The notes under the pieces: model-generated
The model's database searches: none
Told to the model about the DNA's origin: nothing
The model's input: the letters and a program-made list of their open reading frames with translations, nothing else
Translations under genes and position numbers: made by a program
DNA from: Candidatus Binatia bacterium
Lineage (GTDB): Bacteria > Desulfobacterota > Binatia > UBA9968
Reading direction: 5' to 3'
Length of the DNA: 64,000 nucleotides
Assembly: GCA_036504975.1 (NCBI GenBank)
Contig: DASXUF010000009.1
Span: forward strand, 1 to 64,000
In this document: piece by piece, positions 33,279 through 41,824 of the stretch
Position numbering within the stretch: the first letter of the stretch is position 1
Layout: the number at the start of each line of letters is the position of its first letter

Positions 33279-34721
33279 GTGCCGACAACTGAAAATGAAA
33301 TCTCGGCCCGCGCGCGCCGGCTGATTCTCATCAACGCCTGCCTGGGTCAGTTCATCGCGGCGGTGGACGCCCGCTCGGTCAACGTCGCGCTGCCGACGCT
33401 CTCGACCGAGTTCGCCACCACGATGGAAGTCGTCCAGTGGGTGCCGCTCTCATACCAGCTCACGGTGATCGGACTGGTCCTGAGCCTGGGCAGGCTCGGC
33501 GACATGGTCGGGCGAAAAAAGATCTACAATCTCGGCTTTGTGATTTTCATGAGCGGCTCGGCGCTCTGCGGTTTCGCCACCGGCATGGTTTCGCTCGTCC
33601 TGTTTCGCGTCGTCGAAGCGATCGGCGGCGCGATGATCCTGGCGAACGGCCGCGCCATCGTCTCGGCGGTTTTCGCCGGCGGCAGCAGGGGAAAGGCGCT
33701 GGGAATAACTTCGATGGCGTTCCATCTGGGTTACATCGTCGGCCCGTCGCTGGGCGGCTTTTTGATCGACAACGCGGGCTGGCGCTGGATTTTTTTCGTC
33801 AATCTTCCCGTCGCGCTGGCCGGCGCCGTCATGGCCTGGAAAGTCATCCGGGAAAGCACCGCGGCCAAAGGCTCGTACGGCGGCGTTGACCTTTTCGGCA
33901 CGACGACCCTGCTTTGTTTCGTCGTCTCTTTGATCCTGGGCCTTAACCGGGCGGCGCGCTCCGGCTTCGACCCGTGGAGCGCCGGGCTGTTTTTTCTCTT
34001 CGCCCTGTTTCTCGCGCTGTTTATTTTTTTCGAGCGCCGCTCGCCCGATCCGATCCTCGATTTGCGCCTTTTCCAGAGGCGGCTTTTCACCGCGGGAATC
34101 GTAAGCCTTTGGCTGATCTCGTTGACCCAGACCGCCACGTTTTTTCTCCTGCCGTTTTATCTTCAGGGCATGCTTGGGCTCACTCCCACCGCAGTCGGAA
34201 TCACCTTGATCTTTTATTCGGTGGTCATCGTATTCATGGCGCCGATCGGCGGCTCGCTCTCCGACAGGTTCGGCTCGCGCCTGCTCTGCACAGCCGGATG
34301 CGCTTGCACGTTCGTCAGCGTGTTGATGATGGCGCGCGTGGGGCTCGACTCGACCCGGCTCGCGGTTATCATCCCGCTCATGGGGATGGGGCTTGGCTGG
34401 TCGCTCTTCGCCTCGCCGAATTTGAGCGCTCTGTTCGGCTCGGTGTCTCACGACCGACTCGGCGCCGTCAGCGGCGTCACGGTGACCACGGCGAACTCCG
34501 CCAATGCCGTCGGCATCGCTTTGGCGAGCATGCTCTTCGTGCGCGGGCTCGATCGGTATGGCGTCTTATCGGCGAGCGCGACGGCCTATACGGAATGGTC
34601 CCGCGCGCCCGAGGCGTACCTGTCGGCTTTTCAGAGCTCGTGGTTGGTTTTCGCCGGTTTCGCCTTGATCGCGGTCTTCTTCTCCGCGGCGCAGGAGCCG
34701 CCGGAGCGACGGAAGACTTAG
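33279..34721 (+). CDS. MFS drug:H+ antiporter (DHA2/EmrB-like, 14 TMS)
   Basis: 480-residue major facilitator with about 14 membrane segments. Motif A is seen as LGRLGDMVGRKKIY near residue 66, and the DHA2 motif C-like segment GYIVGPSLGGFL near 150. The opening (ACLGQFIAAVDARSVNVALPTL) is typical of EmrB/QacA relatives. It probably exports hydrophobic compounds. GTG start, 37 bases after the cupin stop, perhaps in the same operon. Confidence 0.9.
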   Translation: MPTTENEISARARRLILINACLGQFIAAVDARSVNVALPTLSTEFATTMEVVQWVPLSYQLTVIGLVLSLGRLGDMVGRKKIYNLGFVIFMSGSALCGFATGMVSLVLFRVVEAIGGAMILANGRAIVSAVFAGGSRGKALGITSMAFHLGYIVGPSLGGFLIDNAGWRWIFFVNLPVALAGAVMAWKVIRESTAAKGSYGGVDLFGTTTLLCFVVSLILGLNRAARSGFDPWSAGLFFLFALFLALFIFFERRSPDPILDLRLFQRRLFTAGIVSLWLISLTQTATFFLLPFYLQGMLGLTPTAVGITLIFYSVVIVFMAPIGGSLSDRFGSRLLCTAGCACTFVSVLMMARVGLDSTRLAVIIPLMGMGLGWSLFASPNLSALFGSVSHDRLGAVSGVTVTTANSANAVGIALASMLFVRGLDRYGVLSASATAYTEWSRAPEAYLSAFQSSWLVFAGFALIAVFFSAAQEPPERRKT

Positions 34722-34861
34722 AGAAGATAATTCAGCCCTCAAGCGCGAACCACTCCGGGCGAGGTCAATAGTTTCTGTGTCTCGAGGGCCACCCTCGCCT
34801 GCCGCCCCAATGGTGCTTACTCCATCCGACAGGGCCTGCCGTGTCGCCGTACGTCCCTGTG

Positions 34862-34984
34862 ACCTCGCTCTCCGAGTTCGCACTTTCGGGCTCAAGCGAT
34901 CCTTTCGGGACGTCAGATCTCATAGTTCAGATTGCAATATGAGATTTGTAATTTGAGATTTGGAGATTCCGAGCGGAGCGAGGA
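34862..34984. repeat. Inverted heptanucleotide array F with terminal inverted repeats
   Basis: Units CAGATCT and CATAGTT face ATGAGAT, TTGTAAT and TTGAGAT units. The core is flanked by CCTCGCTCTCCGAG (34863) and its near-complement CCGAGCGGAGCGAGG (34969-34983). The right flank closely matches that of array G. No gene is seen in 34722-34993. Confidence 0.7.
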
Positions 34985-34993
34985 CTGGCCTGA

Positions 34994-35605
34994 TTATCCG
35001 CCACCAGGCGGGTGATGGTCGATGTGGATGTATGCCTCGATGAAGCGCACGATTCTGTTTTCGTCGAAGTCGTCGAACTTGTCGATGCGCGACCAGGCGG
35101 TGAGCGCGATTTTTTCTTTCATGTCGGGGTACGGCGCGAGAATCACGTTGCGGCTGTAGCGCCGGACGATCCCGGCCAGTTTTTCGATCAACGGCACACA
35201 TTCAGGATTGGTTAGCGGACAGTTGTATTGCACGATCACGCCGCCGTCTTCGAGGTTGTGCACTTGCAGCTCCTTGGTGACGGGCTGCTGATGAATGCCC
35301 CAGTTCGCGATCATAGGCAGGTGCGGTCCGGACGTGGGCGGGTCGCTGTTGTAGTTTATAAGGCCGACTTCCGATTCGGAGATGTGTCGGTTCCCCAAAC
35401 TTTTGACGAACTGCGCCGGCGAACCCGCGTTCCACTTGGCGTAGGCCCAATACCCGGCTCCCGCGAGGAGCAGCGCGCCGATCAGACAAAGGACCGCCGT
35501 CTGTAACCTGGAGGCGATTTTTTTCTTTTGGTTTTGTTTTTGCTGGGCATCTTTCCTGGCCTGGCGCTCGGTCTTGCGCCGCTCCGTGCGTGACAATTCG
35601 GCCAT
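34994..35605 (-). CDS. DUF3105 domain protein, membrane-anchored
   Basis: 203 residues. A strongly basic N-terminus (residues 1-32) is followed by one membrane helix (about 35-55) and an exposed DUF3105 domain with the diagnostic YNSDPPTSGPH, HNLEDGGVIVQYNC and the C-terminal HIDHHPPGG. Conserved histidines suggest metal binding. Function is unknown. It starts 18 bases after the GST stop, probably in the same transcript. Confidence 0.85.
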   Translation of the reverse strand: MAELSRTERRKTERQARKDAQQKQNQKKKIASRLQTAVLCLIGALLLAGAGYWAYAKWNAGSPAQFVKSLGNRHISESEVGLINYNSDPPTSGPHLPMIANWGIHQQPVTKELQVHNLEDGGVIVQYNCPLTNPECVPLIEKLAGIVRRYSRNVILAPYPDMKEKIALTAWSRIDKFDDFDENRIVRFIEAYIHIDHHPPGGG

Positions 35606-35623
35606 ATCCCTCTTCCAGAATCG

Positions 35624-36187
35624 TCAAAGCGTGGACTCAACCGCCGGTCGCGCGAGCACGCGGTCCATCCAGCGCTTCAAATTAGGGAACCGGTGATCGA
35701 CTTCAAAGCGGTAGCGCTGCCGGCGGATGAAAAAGGGAATGAGCGTGATATCCGCCAGGGAGTAGTCGCCGGCGAAATATTCCCGTCCGGCCATCTCCAG
35801 CTCGAGCGCGGTCAAGTAGTCTTTGAGTTTCTCTTGCGCTTTTTCTTGATTATCGCTGTGCAAAATTTCATGGGCGGCTCCATGCAGCCGGGTGTTGCAA
35901 TAATCCATCCAGATTCTAACCTGTGCCCTCGCGGCCGGATTTTCGGGCATGAGGCGCACGTCGGGATATTTTTCTTCGAGATACTCGTCGATGATGTTGG
36001 ATTCGTAAATCACGGCTTGATCGTCGACGAGCACGGGCACTTTGCCGTACGGATTGAGCTCGAGCAGCTCTTTGGGCTTGTTCTTGAGATCCACTTCAGC
36101 GAGGTCGTAAGAAATCCGTTTCTCCGCCAGGACAATCCTTGTCCTATGGGCGTACGGTCAGGTGTGGCACGAAAAGAGTTTTCTCAT
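35624..36187 (-). CDS. Probable selenocysteine-containing glutathione S-transferase/SspA-like protein
   Basis: 187 residues if UGA at 36160-36158 is read as selenocysteine. The frame from ATG 36187 is MRKLFSCHT-U-PYAHRTRIVLAEK, then a complete GST fold (NPYGKVPVLVDDQ, YESNIIDEYLEEKYP), close to SspA-type GSTs that have CPY or CPF at this point. Sec10 with Cys7 makes a CxxU redox motif. Directly after the UGA a hairpin with seven perfect pairs and a GGA loop fits a bacterial SECIS. Conventional reading would start at a GTG inside the fold and lose the active site. It begins 15 bases after the permease gene. A nonsense mutation is the alternative, but it would not explain the hairpin. Confidence 0.75.
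36126..36160 (-). promoter_or_regulatory. Candidate bacterial SECIS element with its UGA
   Basis: On the minus strand, UGA (36160-36158) is followed by a stem GCC-[cat]-AGGACAA, loop GGA, TTGTCCT-GGC (36151-36126). The apical loop starts 19 bases after the UGA and begins with G. This fits the usual bacterial SECIS geometry (loop about 16-37 bases after UGA, G in the first two loop positions). Confidence 0.65.
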
Positions 36188-36202
36188 GAGAGTCGTCTAT
36201 CA

Positions 36203-37009
36203 TTATTTGCCCCGTTTCTCCAGCTTATCGCGCAGACCGTCGCCGACGAGATTCAAAGCCAGAACCGTCGCCATGATAGCGAGGCCGGGATAGGCGGTGA
36301 GATGCGGCGCGACCAGAATGAACTGTCTGCCTTCGTTCAGCATCGAGCCCCACGACGGCGTCGGCGGCTCGGCGCCCAAGCCCAAAAAGCTGAGACTGCC
36401 CTCGGCGATGATCGCCGCCGCCATGCCGAACATCGCTTGAATCGCGAGCGAAGGAAGAAGGTTCGGCAGCATGTGAAGCCGGATGACGCGCGCCGGCGGG
36501 GCCCCCAGAGCCTCGGCCGCGTGGACGAACTCTTTCTCTCTCAGCGCGAGGATTTCGCCGCGCACGAGACGGGCGTAGGCGGTCCAGCCGATCAGGCTCA
36601 GCGCCAATACGACGTGGTCCAGGCCGGGGCCGAGCACGGCGGTGAAGGCGATGGCGAGCAGGATTCCGGGAAATGCCATCAGCACGTCCACGAGCCGCAT
36701 GAGAAGCTGATCCACCCAGCCGCGGAAGTAGCCGGCAAGAGCGCCGACCAAGAAACCGATCAGGACGGAAATCGTCACGGTCGTGGTTCCGACCATGAGC
36801 GAGACGCGGCTGCCGTACACGATACGGCTCAGCACGTCGCGACCGAGCTTGTCGGTGCCCAGTGGGTGTTCTCGCGACGAGGCGGCGAGATCGTTCTCCA
36901 GGTTCTGCGCCGTCGGGCTGTACGGCGCAATCACCGGCCCCAGCGCGGCCGTAGAGACGAGTGCGATCAGAATCGCTGCACCGATGAAAACGATCGATCT
37001 ACTTATCAT
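36203..37009 (-). CDS. Peptide-type ABC transporter permease (DppC-like)
   Basis: 268 residues with about six membrane helices. It carries the DppC N-terminal HPLGTDKLGRDVLSRI motif and the EAA loop seen as EALGAPPARVIRLHMLPN. With DppB and the upstream lipoprotein it would import peptides, nickel or similar solutes. The ATG at 37009 overlaps the DppB gene by 11 bases; a longer open frame starts inside DppB and is rejected. DppD/DppF ATPase genes are missing from the cluster. Confidence 0.9.
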   Translation of the reverse strand: MISRSIVFIGAAILIALVSTAALGPVIAPYSPTAQNLENDLAASSREHPLGTDKLGRDVLSRIVYGSRVSLMVGTTTVTISVLIGFLVGALAGYFRGWVDQLLMRLVDVLMAFPGILLAIAFTAVLGPGLDHVVLALSLIGWTAYARLVRGEILALREKEFVHAAEALGAPPARVIRLHMLPNLLPSLAIQAMFGMAAAIIAEGSLSFLGLGAEPPTPSWGSMLNEGRQFILVAPHLTAYPGLAIMATVLALNLVGDGLRDKLEKRGK

Positions 37010-37922
37010 AGGCGATTTTCGGGTCCGCCCAACGGTAGCAGATGTCCGTGAGCAGATTGACGGCCAGGTAAGAGACCGCAATGGTCAAGACGCAGCCCTG
37101 GACCAGAGGGTAGTCGCGCGTCTGGATCGCCTGGAGCGTGAGCCGGCCGACGCCCGGCCAGCTAAAAATAGATTCGGTGATGATCGAGCCCGCGAGCAGC
37201 GCGCCGAACTGGAGGCCGACGATGGTGATGACGGAGATGAGCGAGTTGCGGAGCGCGTGCTTGAGCCAGACGCGCCGCTCGCTGAGGCCTTTGGCACGCG
37301 CCGTGCGGATATAATCTTCATGGATCGTCTGGAGCAGACCCGAGCGGACCATGCGCGTCAGGATCGCCGCCATCGCCATGCCGAGCGTGAGAGAGGGGAG
37401 GATGAGATGGTCGATGCCGCCGCGGCCCGAGACCGGCAGCCAGCCGAGCTCGATCGAGAAAAAAATCATCAGCAGCGGGCCGAGCCAAAAATTGGGCATC
37501 GCCAGGCCGAATAGAGAGAAGAGAAGGGCGAGACGATCGATCCAGGTATCGCGCTTTGCGGCCGCCGCGATCCCCAGCGGAAAGGCGAGAAGAAATGCCA
37601 CAGCCATCGCCGCCAACGTTAGCTCCAGAGTGGCGGGCAGACGCTTCAGAATCAGCTCCGCGACCGTGGCCTGCTCGTAGAGCGAGCGGCCGAGATCCCC
37701 CACCGATAGGCCGGCGAGAAAGCGTAGATATTGATTCCACAGCGGCTGGTCCAGCCCTAACTCGCGGCGCAGCGACGCTTTGTCGATGCTGCTCGCGGTC
37801 TCTCCCAGCATCGCTTCCACCGGATCGCCGGGAACGACGCGAATGAGCAGAAACACGACCGTCACTGCGCCGAACAGCGTGGGGAGAAGGAGCAGAAGGC
37901 GATGGAGCAAAAAACGTTTCAC
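36999..37922 (-). CDS. Peptide-type ABC transporter permease (DppB-like)
   Basis: 307 residues with about six membrane helices. Typical DppB start (FLLHRLLLLLPTLFGAVTVVFLLIRVVPGDP) and EAA loop (RTARAKGLSERRVWLKHALRN). It forms the other half of the membrane channel with the overlapping DppC gene. A repeat-filled gap of 224 bases separates it from the binding lipoprotein gene upstream. Confidence 0.91.
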   Translation of the reverse strand: MKRFLLHRLLLLLPTLFGAVTVVFLLIRVVPGDPVEAMLGETASSIDKASLRRELGLDQPLWNQYLRFLAGLSVGDLGRSLYEQATVAELILKRLPATLELTLAAMAVAFLLAFPLGIAAAAKRDTWIDRLALLFSLFGLAMPNFWLGPLLMIFFSIELGWLPVSGRGGIDHLILPSLTLGMAMAAILTRMVRSGLLQTIHEDYIRTARAKGLSERRVWLKHALRNSLISVITIVGLQFGALLAGSIITESIFSWPGVGRLTLQAIQTRDYPLVQGCVLTIAVSYLAVNLLTDICYRWADPKIAYDK

Positions 37923-37997
37923 GTTTCAACAGGCGCTTGAAAAATGATTATCCGTCGCCCGCCCGTGAGTCTCTCTCCGGGCCGATGCATGCCCTTC

Positions 37998-38067
37998 GGG
38001 ATCTCAATAGCAAATCTCAAATCTGAGATCTGAAATCTTCGATTTGAAATTCCAAGCAAAGCGAGGA
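37998..38067. repeat. Inverted heptanucleotide array G (unit AATCTCA)
   Basis: Units ATCTCAA, ATAGCAA, ATCTCAA, ATCTGAG, ATCTGAA then TTCGATTTGAAATTCC. The right flank ATTCCAAGCAAAGCGAGGAC matches ATTCCGAGCGGAGCGAGGAC of array F, so the two derive from one element type. It lies between the binding-protein and DppB genes. Confidence 0.75.
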
Positions 38068-38146
38068 CATGTCGGCCCCTTCGAGAAACCGCCGGACGGG
38101 AGTTGCGCAAGTGCAATCGACCGAAGAGGTTTGAAAACATGATCTT

Positions 38147-39706
38147 TTAATTGCCGGTAGCCGCCGACAGCGAAACCTTCCTGAGCGAGATCAGATCGCC
38201 GTCGGGATAGGGGACGAAGCCCCGGACGTTCGGCTTCATGACGACGACGTTCTTCCACCACCACAGCGGAACGTAGGGAAGATCGTCGGCAAGAATTTTT
38301 TGCACGCTGCTGTATACGCGCCGGCGCTCTTCGATCGACGCGGCGCTTCTGCCTTGCTCCAGCAAGCGGTCGAGCGCGGGATTGCGGTATCGACCACGAT
38401 TGTTTCCGTTCGGCGGCACGCTCTCGGAATGGAACAAATTATAATAAATATCGGGGTCCACCACGCCGACCCATTCGAGCGAGTAGAGGTGGAAGTTGCC
38501 GCTTTTCACGTCGCCGTAAAAAGTTCCCCATTCGTAGGCGCGCACTTCCAGCTCGATGCCGACGCGGGCGAGTTGTTCCTTCAAAGTTTCGGCGACTCTC
38601 TTTCTCAGATCCAGGTTCGTCGTCTTGTAGGAGAGCTTGAAGCGCGGCAGCGGGCCGTCGCCGTCCGGATCGGGAAAGCCCGCTGCGTCCAGCAGCCGCT
38701 TGGCCGCTTCCGGATCATAGCTTAGCTGCGCCACCGCCGGCTCGTACGCCCAATGCCGCGGCGAGAGAAGTCCGGTCGCGGGAGTCGCGAGATCCTTGAG
38801 GATGTGCCGGATGATCGCCTCGCGATCGATCGCGCGGCCGAGCGCCTGCCGCACCTCGCGGCGCGCCAGAATAGGATGCTCAAGATTCATGCCGATGTAT
38901 TGAAAGATCGTTCCCTGCTCGCTCTGGATCGCGGCGCCGGTGTTTTTCGCGAGCCAGGGAAGCATGTCGGGCTCGAAGTAGTTCTGAATAAAATCGACGG
39001 TGCCTTTTCGAAACTCGAGAACGCGCACGATCGCGTCCGGGATGACTTTGAAGACAACCGTCGAAATGCCGGGCGGGCCGTCCCAGTACGATGGATTCGC
39101 CGTAAGAACGACCCGCTCTCCGGGACTGAGCTCGGCCAGAGAGAATGGACCCGAGCCGATGAGTCTCTGTCTGCCGGATTGTCCGTAGCCAGGTGTCCCG
39201 GCGGGGACGATTCCTAAAGTAAGCTCTTCTAGAAACGGCGCGAAAGGCGCTTTAAGCCGGAAGCGCACCTCGTGCGAGCCTAGTTGGTCCACTGCCTGGA
39301 GAAAACCGAGTTTTCCCCGCTTCGGCGAGCGGTTTTTCGCGTCGAGGACGGAGTCGTAAGTGAATTTCACATCCGTGGCGGTCAGCGGCTTGCCGTCATG
39401 AAAGAAGACGCCTTGTCGAAGACGGAAAACGTAAGTCCTGTCATCGATAGGTTGCCATTTTACGGCTAGATCGGGCTCCAGGCGGGAGTTTTCGTCGGGA
39501 CGCAGAAGGCCATTGAAGATCAATCGGCTGATACGCTCCGAATAGGCGTCCGTAGCGTAGCGCGGATCCAGATAAGTGGGGCTGCTTTCGAGCGCTACGA
39601 CCAGAGTGTCTGGCGGAGTATCTGGGCGCCGGCCCGTTTTTTGGCACGAGAATAGCAGTGCTGAAGCGGAAAGGAGGGCAACCAAGAGAAGGGTTTTAAC
39701 AATCAC
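38147..39706 (-). CDS. Family 5 extracellular solute-binding lipoprotein (DppA/OppA-like)
   Basis: 519 residues. The hydrophobic N-terminus ends in a lipobox (LLFSC, Cys21). The SBP_bac_5 fold is seen in YLDPRYATDAYSERISRLIFNGL and in the HDGKPLTATDVKFTYDS segment. It delivers peptides or related solutes to the DppB/C permeases encoded downstream. The GTG at 39706 is chosen because it gives a normal signal sequence; a TTG two codons earlier is possible and neither has a clear ribosome site. A much longer upstream open frame is spurious. Confidence 0.87.
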   Translation of the reverse strand: MIVKTLLLVALLSASALLFSCQKTGRRPDTPPDTLVVALESSPTYLDPRYATDAYSERISRLIFNGLLRPDENSRLEPDLAVKWQPIDDRTYVFRLRQGVFFHDGKPLTATDVKFTYDSVLDAKNRSPKRGKLGFLQAVDQLGSHEVRFRLKAPFAPFLEELTLGIVPAGTPGYGQSGRQRLIGSGPFSLAELSPGERVVLTANPSYWDGPPGISTVVFKVIPDAIVRVLEFRKGTVDFIQNYFEPDMLPWLAKNTGAAIQSEQGTIFQYIGMNLEHPILARREVRQALGRAIDREAIIRHILKDLATPATGLLSPRHWAYEPAVAQLSYDPEAAKRLLDAAGFPDPDGDGPLPRFKLSYKTTNLDLRKRVAETLKEQLARVGIELEVRAYEWGTFYGDVKSGNFHLYSLEWVGVVDPDIYYNLFHSESVPPNGNNRGRYRNPALDRLLEQGRSAASIEERRRVYSSVQKILADDLPYVPLWWWKNVVVMKPNVRGFVPYPDGDLISLRKVSLSAATGN

Positions 39707-39716
39707 CGGCAAGTTT

Positions 39717-39746
39717 TTGACAACAAAGTAGCTCTTTTGGTACAAT
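39717..39746 (+). promoter_or_regulatory. Sigma-70-like promoter of the transglycosylase gene
   Basis: TTGACA (39717-39722), an 18-base spacer, then TACAAT (39741-39746). The ATG at 39761 follows about eight bases after the expected start point. It lies in the divergent gap with the binding-lipoprotein gene. Confidence 0.65.
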
Positions 39747-39760
39747 GCGTCAATTTTATT

Positions 39761-41011
39761 ATGAACGCACAGCGATTTCCCGTAGGACTGTTTTCCGCGC
39801 TTCTGATCGCCGTCTGCTTGGCCCGGCCTTCCTCGCTGCCGGCTGAGGAAAATCCCTTTCCGGTTCTCCCCGGTTTGGAGAACGCGGTCGAGTTTTGGCG
39901 TCTGGTTTTTACCCAATACGGCGGCACCGAGGTGATTTTTCACGACCGGCAGGACCCGCTGAAAATCTACAAAGTCGTCAACATCGATGACAATAGCAAC
40001 GCGCGCAAGCTGATCAGAGAAGAGATCGCGGCGATCGGCCAGGCGGAAGGCTTTGAGGCGCCCGAACAGAGAGTGAGGGCGCAGAGGGGCGTGAAGGACC
40101 GATTTATTGCCGGACTGGCGCTGTCGCGGCGCTATCTCGACCAGATGCAAAAAATCATGCGCGAGGAAGGCCTGCCGGAAGAAATTGCCTATCTTCCTCT
40201 CGTGGAATCTTCTTTCAACCTCAATGCCCGCTCCAGCGCCGGCGCGCTCGGCATGTGGCAATTCATGCCTTCTACGGGAAAGAAATTCATGCGCGTCGGT
40301 CCGGTACTGGACGAGAGACGCGACCCGATCGAATCGACGCGGGCCGCGGCGCGCTTCCTGAGTCAAAATTATGACGCTCTCGGCAACTGGCCGCTGGCGC
40401 TTACCGCCTATAACCACGGCAGGGAGGGCATGGCGCGCGCCGTCGCCGAAGTGGGCTCCACCGATCTCGTCGAGATCATCCAGCGTTACCAGGCGCCGTC
40501 CTTCGGCTTCGCCTCCAAGAGCTTTTACGCCGAGTTTCTGGCCGCGGTGGACGTGGCGCGGAGAAGCGCGGAATTTTTTCCCGATCTCGAATATCATCCG
40601 CCCATGCCGCTGGAAGAGTTGCCGGTCGAGCGCAACGTTTCGATTGTGGCTTTACTGAAGCCGACGGATATCTCTCACGCTCAATTTCTGGCGTGGAATC
40701 CTGCGTTGACTTCCAAGACCAGGGATATTCCCGGCGGATATCGCGTCAAAGCGCCGCCCGACAAGCTGGAAGCGCTCGTCGCCGCCTATAGAAAGATCGC
40801 CGGAGCATCGAAAGAAGGCGCGGCCAAGATCGTTGCGGCTTCGAAAACTTCGCTCGACTGGATTCTCCACCACGTCGCGCCCGGCGAGACGCTCTCCAAG
40901 ATCGCCCGTAACTACAAAGTCACGGTCAGCGCGATCCAAGAAGCCAACGGTATGAGCAACGCCCACCGCCTGGCCATCGGCCAGCAGCTCAAGATTCCCA
41001 AAAAAGCCTAG
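39761..41011 (+). CDS. mltD: Lytic murein transglycosylase with LysM (MltD-like)
   Basis: 416 residues. A signal peptide (about 1-31) is followed by a GH23 lysozyme-like domain with catalytic Glu149 in LVESSFN and the GALGMWQFMPSTG segment. One LysM domain sits at the end (HHVAPGETLSKIARNYKVT, then GQQLKIP). It cleaves peptidoglycan glycan strands in the periplasm. E. coli MltD has a lipobox and two LysM; neither the lipid Cys nor the second LysM is seen. An 87-base degenerate copy of its 3' end recurs at 42022. Confidence 0.9.
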   Translation: MNAQRFPVGLFSALLIAVCLARPSSLPAEENPFPVLPGLENAVEFWRLVFTQYGGTEVIFHDRQDPLKIYKVVNIDDNSNARKLIREEIAAIGQAEGFEAPEQRVRAQRGVKDRFIAGLALSRRYLDQMQKIMREEGLPEEIAYLPLVESSFNLNARSSAGALGMWQFMPSTGKKFMRVGPVLDERRDPIESTRAAARFLSQNYDALGNWPLALTAYNHGREGMARAVAEVGSTDLVEIIQRYQAPSFGFASKSFYAEFLAAVDVARRSAEFFPDLEYHPPMPLEELPVERNVSIVALLKPTDISHAQFLAWNPALTSKTRDIPGGYRVKAPPDKLEALVAAYRKIAGASKEGAAKIVAASKTSLDWILHHVAPGETLSKIARNYKVTVSAIQEANGMSNAHRLAIGQQLKIPKKA

Positions 41012-41082
41012 CTTCTAAACAAGCTATCCCGCCCAAGTTTCCGGCGGCTACCGCGCCATCGCCGCCGGCGCGGCGGATAGCC

Positions 41083-41745
41083 TCAGGATCTGCCGTTTTT
41101 TCTCGGGCCGGTCTTGATGGCCTCGCGGATTGTCTGGCGGAATTTTTGAATCAGCGCCGAGTCGTTGTGTGCACGCCAGGCGAGGGCGATCTCCAGTCGC
41201 GCCGCTTCCGCAAGCGTGCGGAAGACGACACCGGAGTAGCGGTGATCGACGCTGAGCGGCAGAAGCGTGAGGCCGATGCCCGCAGCGACAAGCCCCAGTA
41301 TGGTTGACGGATGGTCCGCCTCATGGCGCACGTTGAGCGGGAGTGCTTCCCTCTGGTAGAGGCTGATGACGTAGTCATAGAACAGCGGAGCGGTCGCGCG
41401 CTTGAATAGGATATAAGGCTCGCGTGCCAGCTCGGCGAGAGTGAGCCGTTGCCTCGAAGCAAGTCGATGACGCCGAGGGAGTGCGACGATGAGGGGATGA
41501 CGAGCGATGGCCTCGGTCGTCACTCCGGGAAGCGGCGCCGTCAGGCTGTCATCGCAAGGCCGGACAAGAAAGCCAACGTCGATCCGGCCCGACGCGAGGG
41601 CCGCTACTTGCTCATTCACGATCATATTGTGCATCTGCAGTTGAACATCGGGACAGCGCGACGTGCGCCAGGATCGAGCGCGCCTCTTCGAGAAATAGAC
41701 GCCCGGAGGTCGTAAGCTCGACGTGCCGCTTGGCTACGACCGCAC
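41083..41745 (-). pseudogene. Decayed LysR-type regulator
   Basis: The 5' portion in one frame encodes KRHVELTTSGRLFLEEARSILAHV, typical of the end of a LysR HTH and its linker helix (given here as separate blocks RHVELTTSGRLF and LEEARSILAHV). It then jumps to a second frame, RCPDVQLQMHNMIVN, and the rest of the effector domain to 41083 (GIGLTLLPLS). About 35 residues are missing at the join, and the true HTH is absent. So an internal deletion with frameshift plus loss of the 5' end. Confidence 0.75.
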
Positions 41746-41824
41746 GATAGATTCGCCTAGGGGCGATCGCTGTAGCGACACCTAACACTGTTAGAATGGA
41801 GAAGTACGAGGTTTGGATTCTGGG

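Noticed and set aside
35624..36094. GST starting at an internal GTG (156 residues)
   Set aside because: It lacks the conserved active-site strand; upstream codons in the same frame encode that strand across a UGA.
38147..40597. 816-residue form of the binding lipoprotein
   Set aside because: The upstream half is antisense to mltD; the lipobox near 39645 fixes the real N-terminus.
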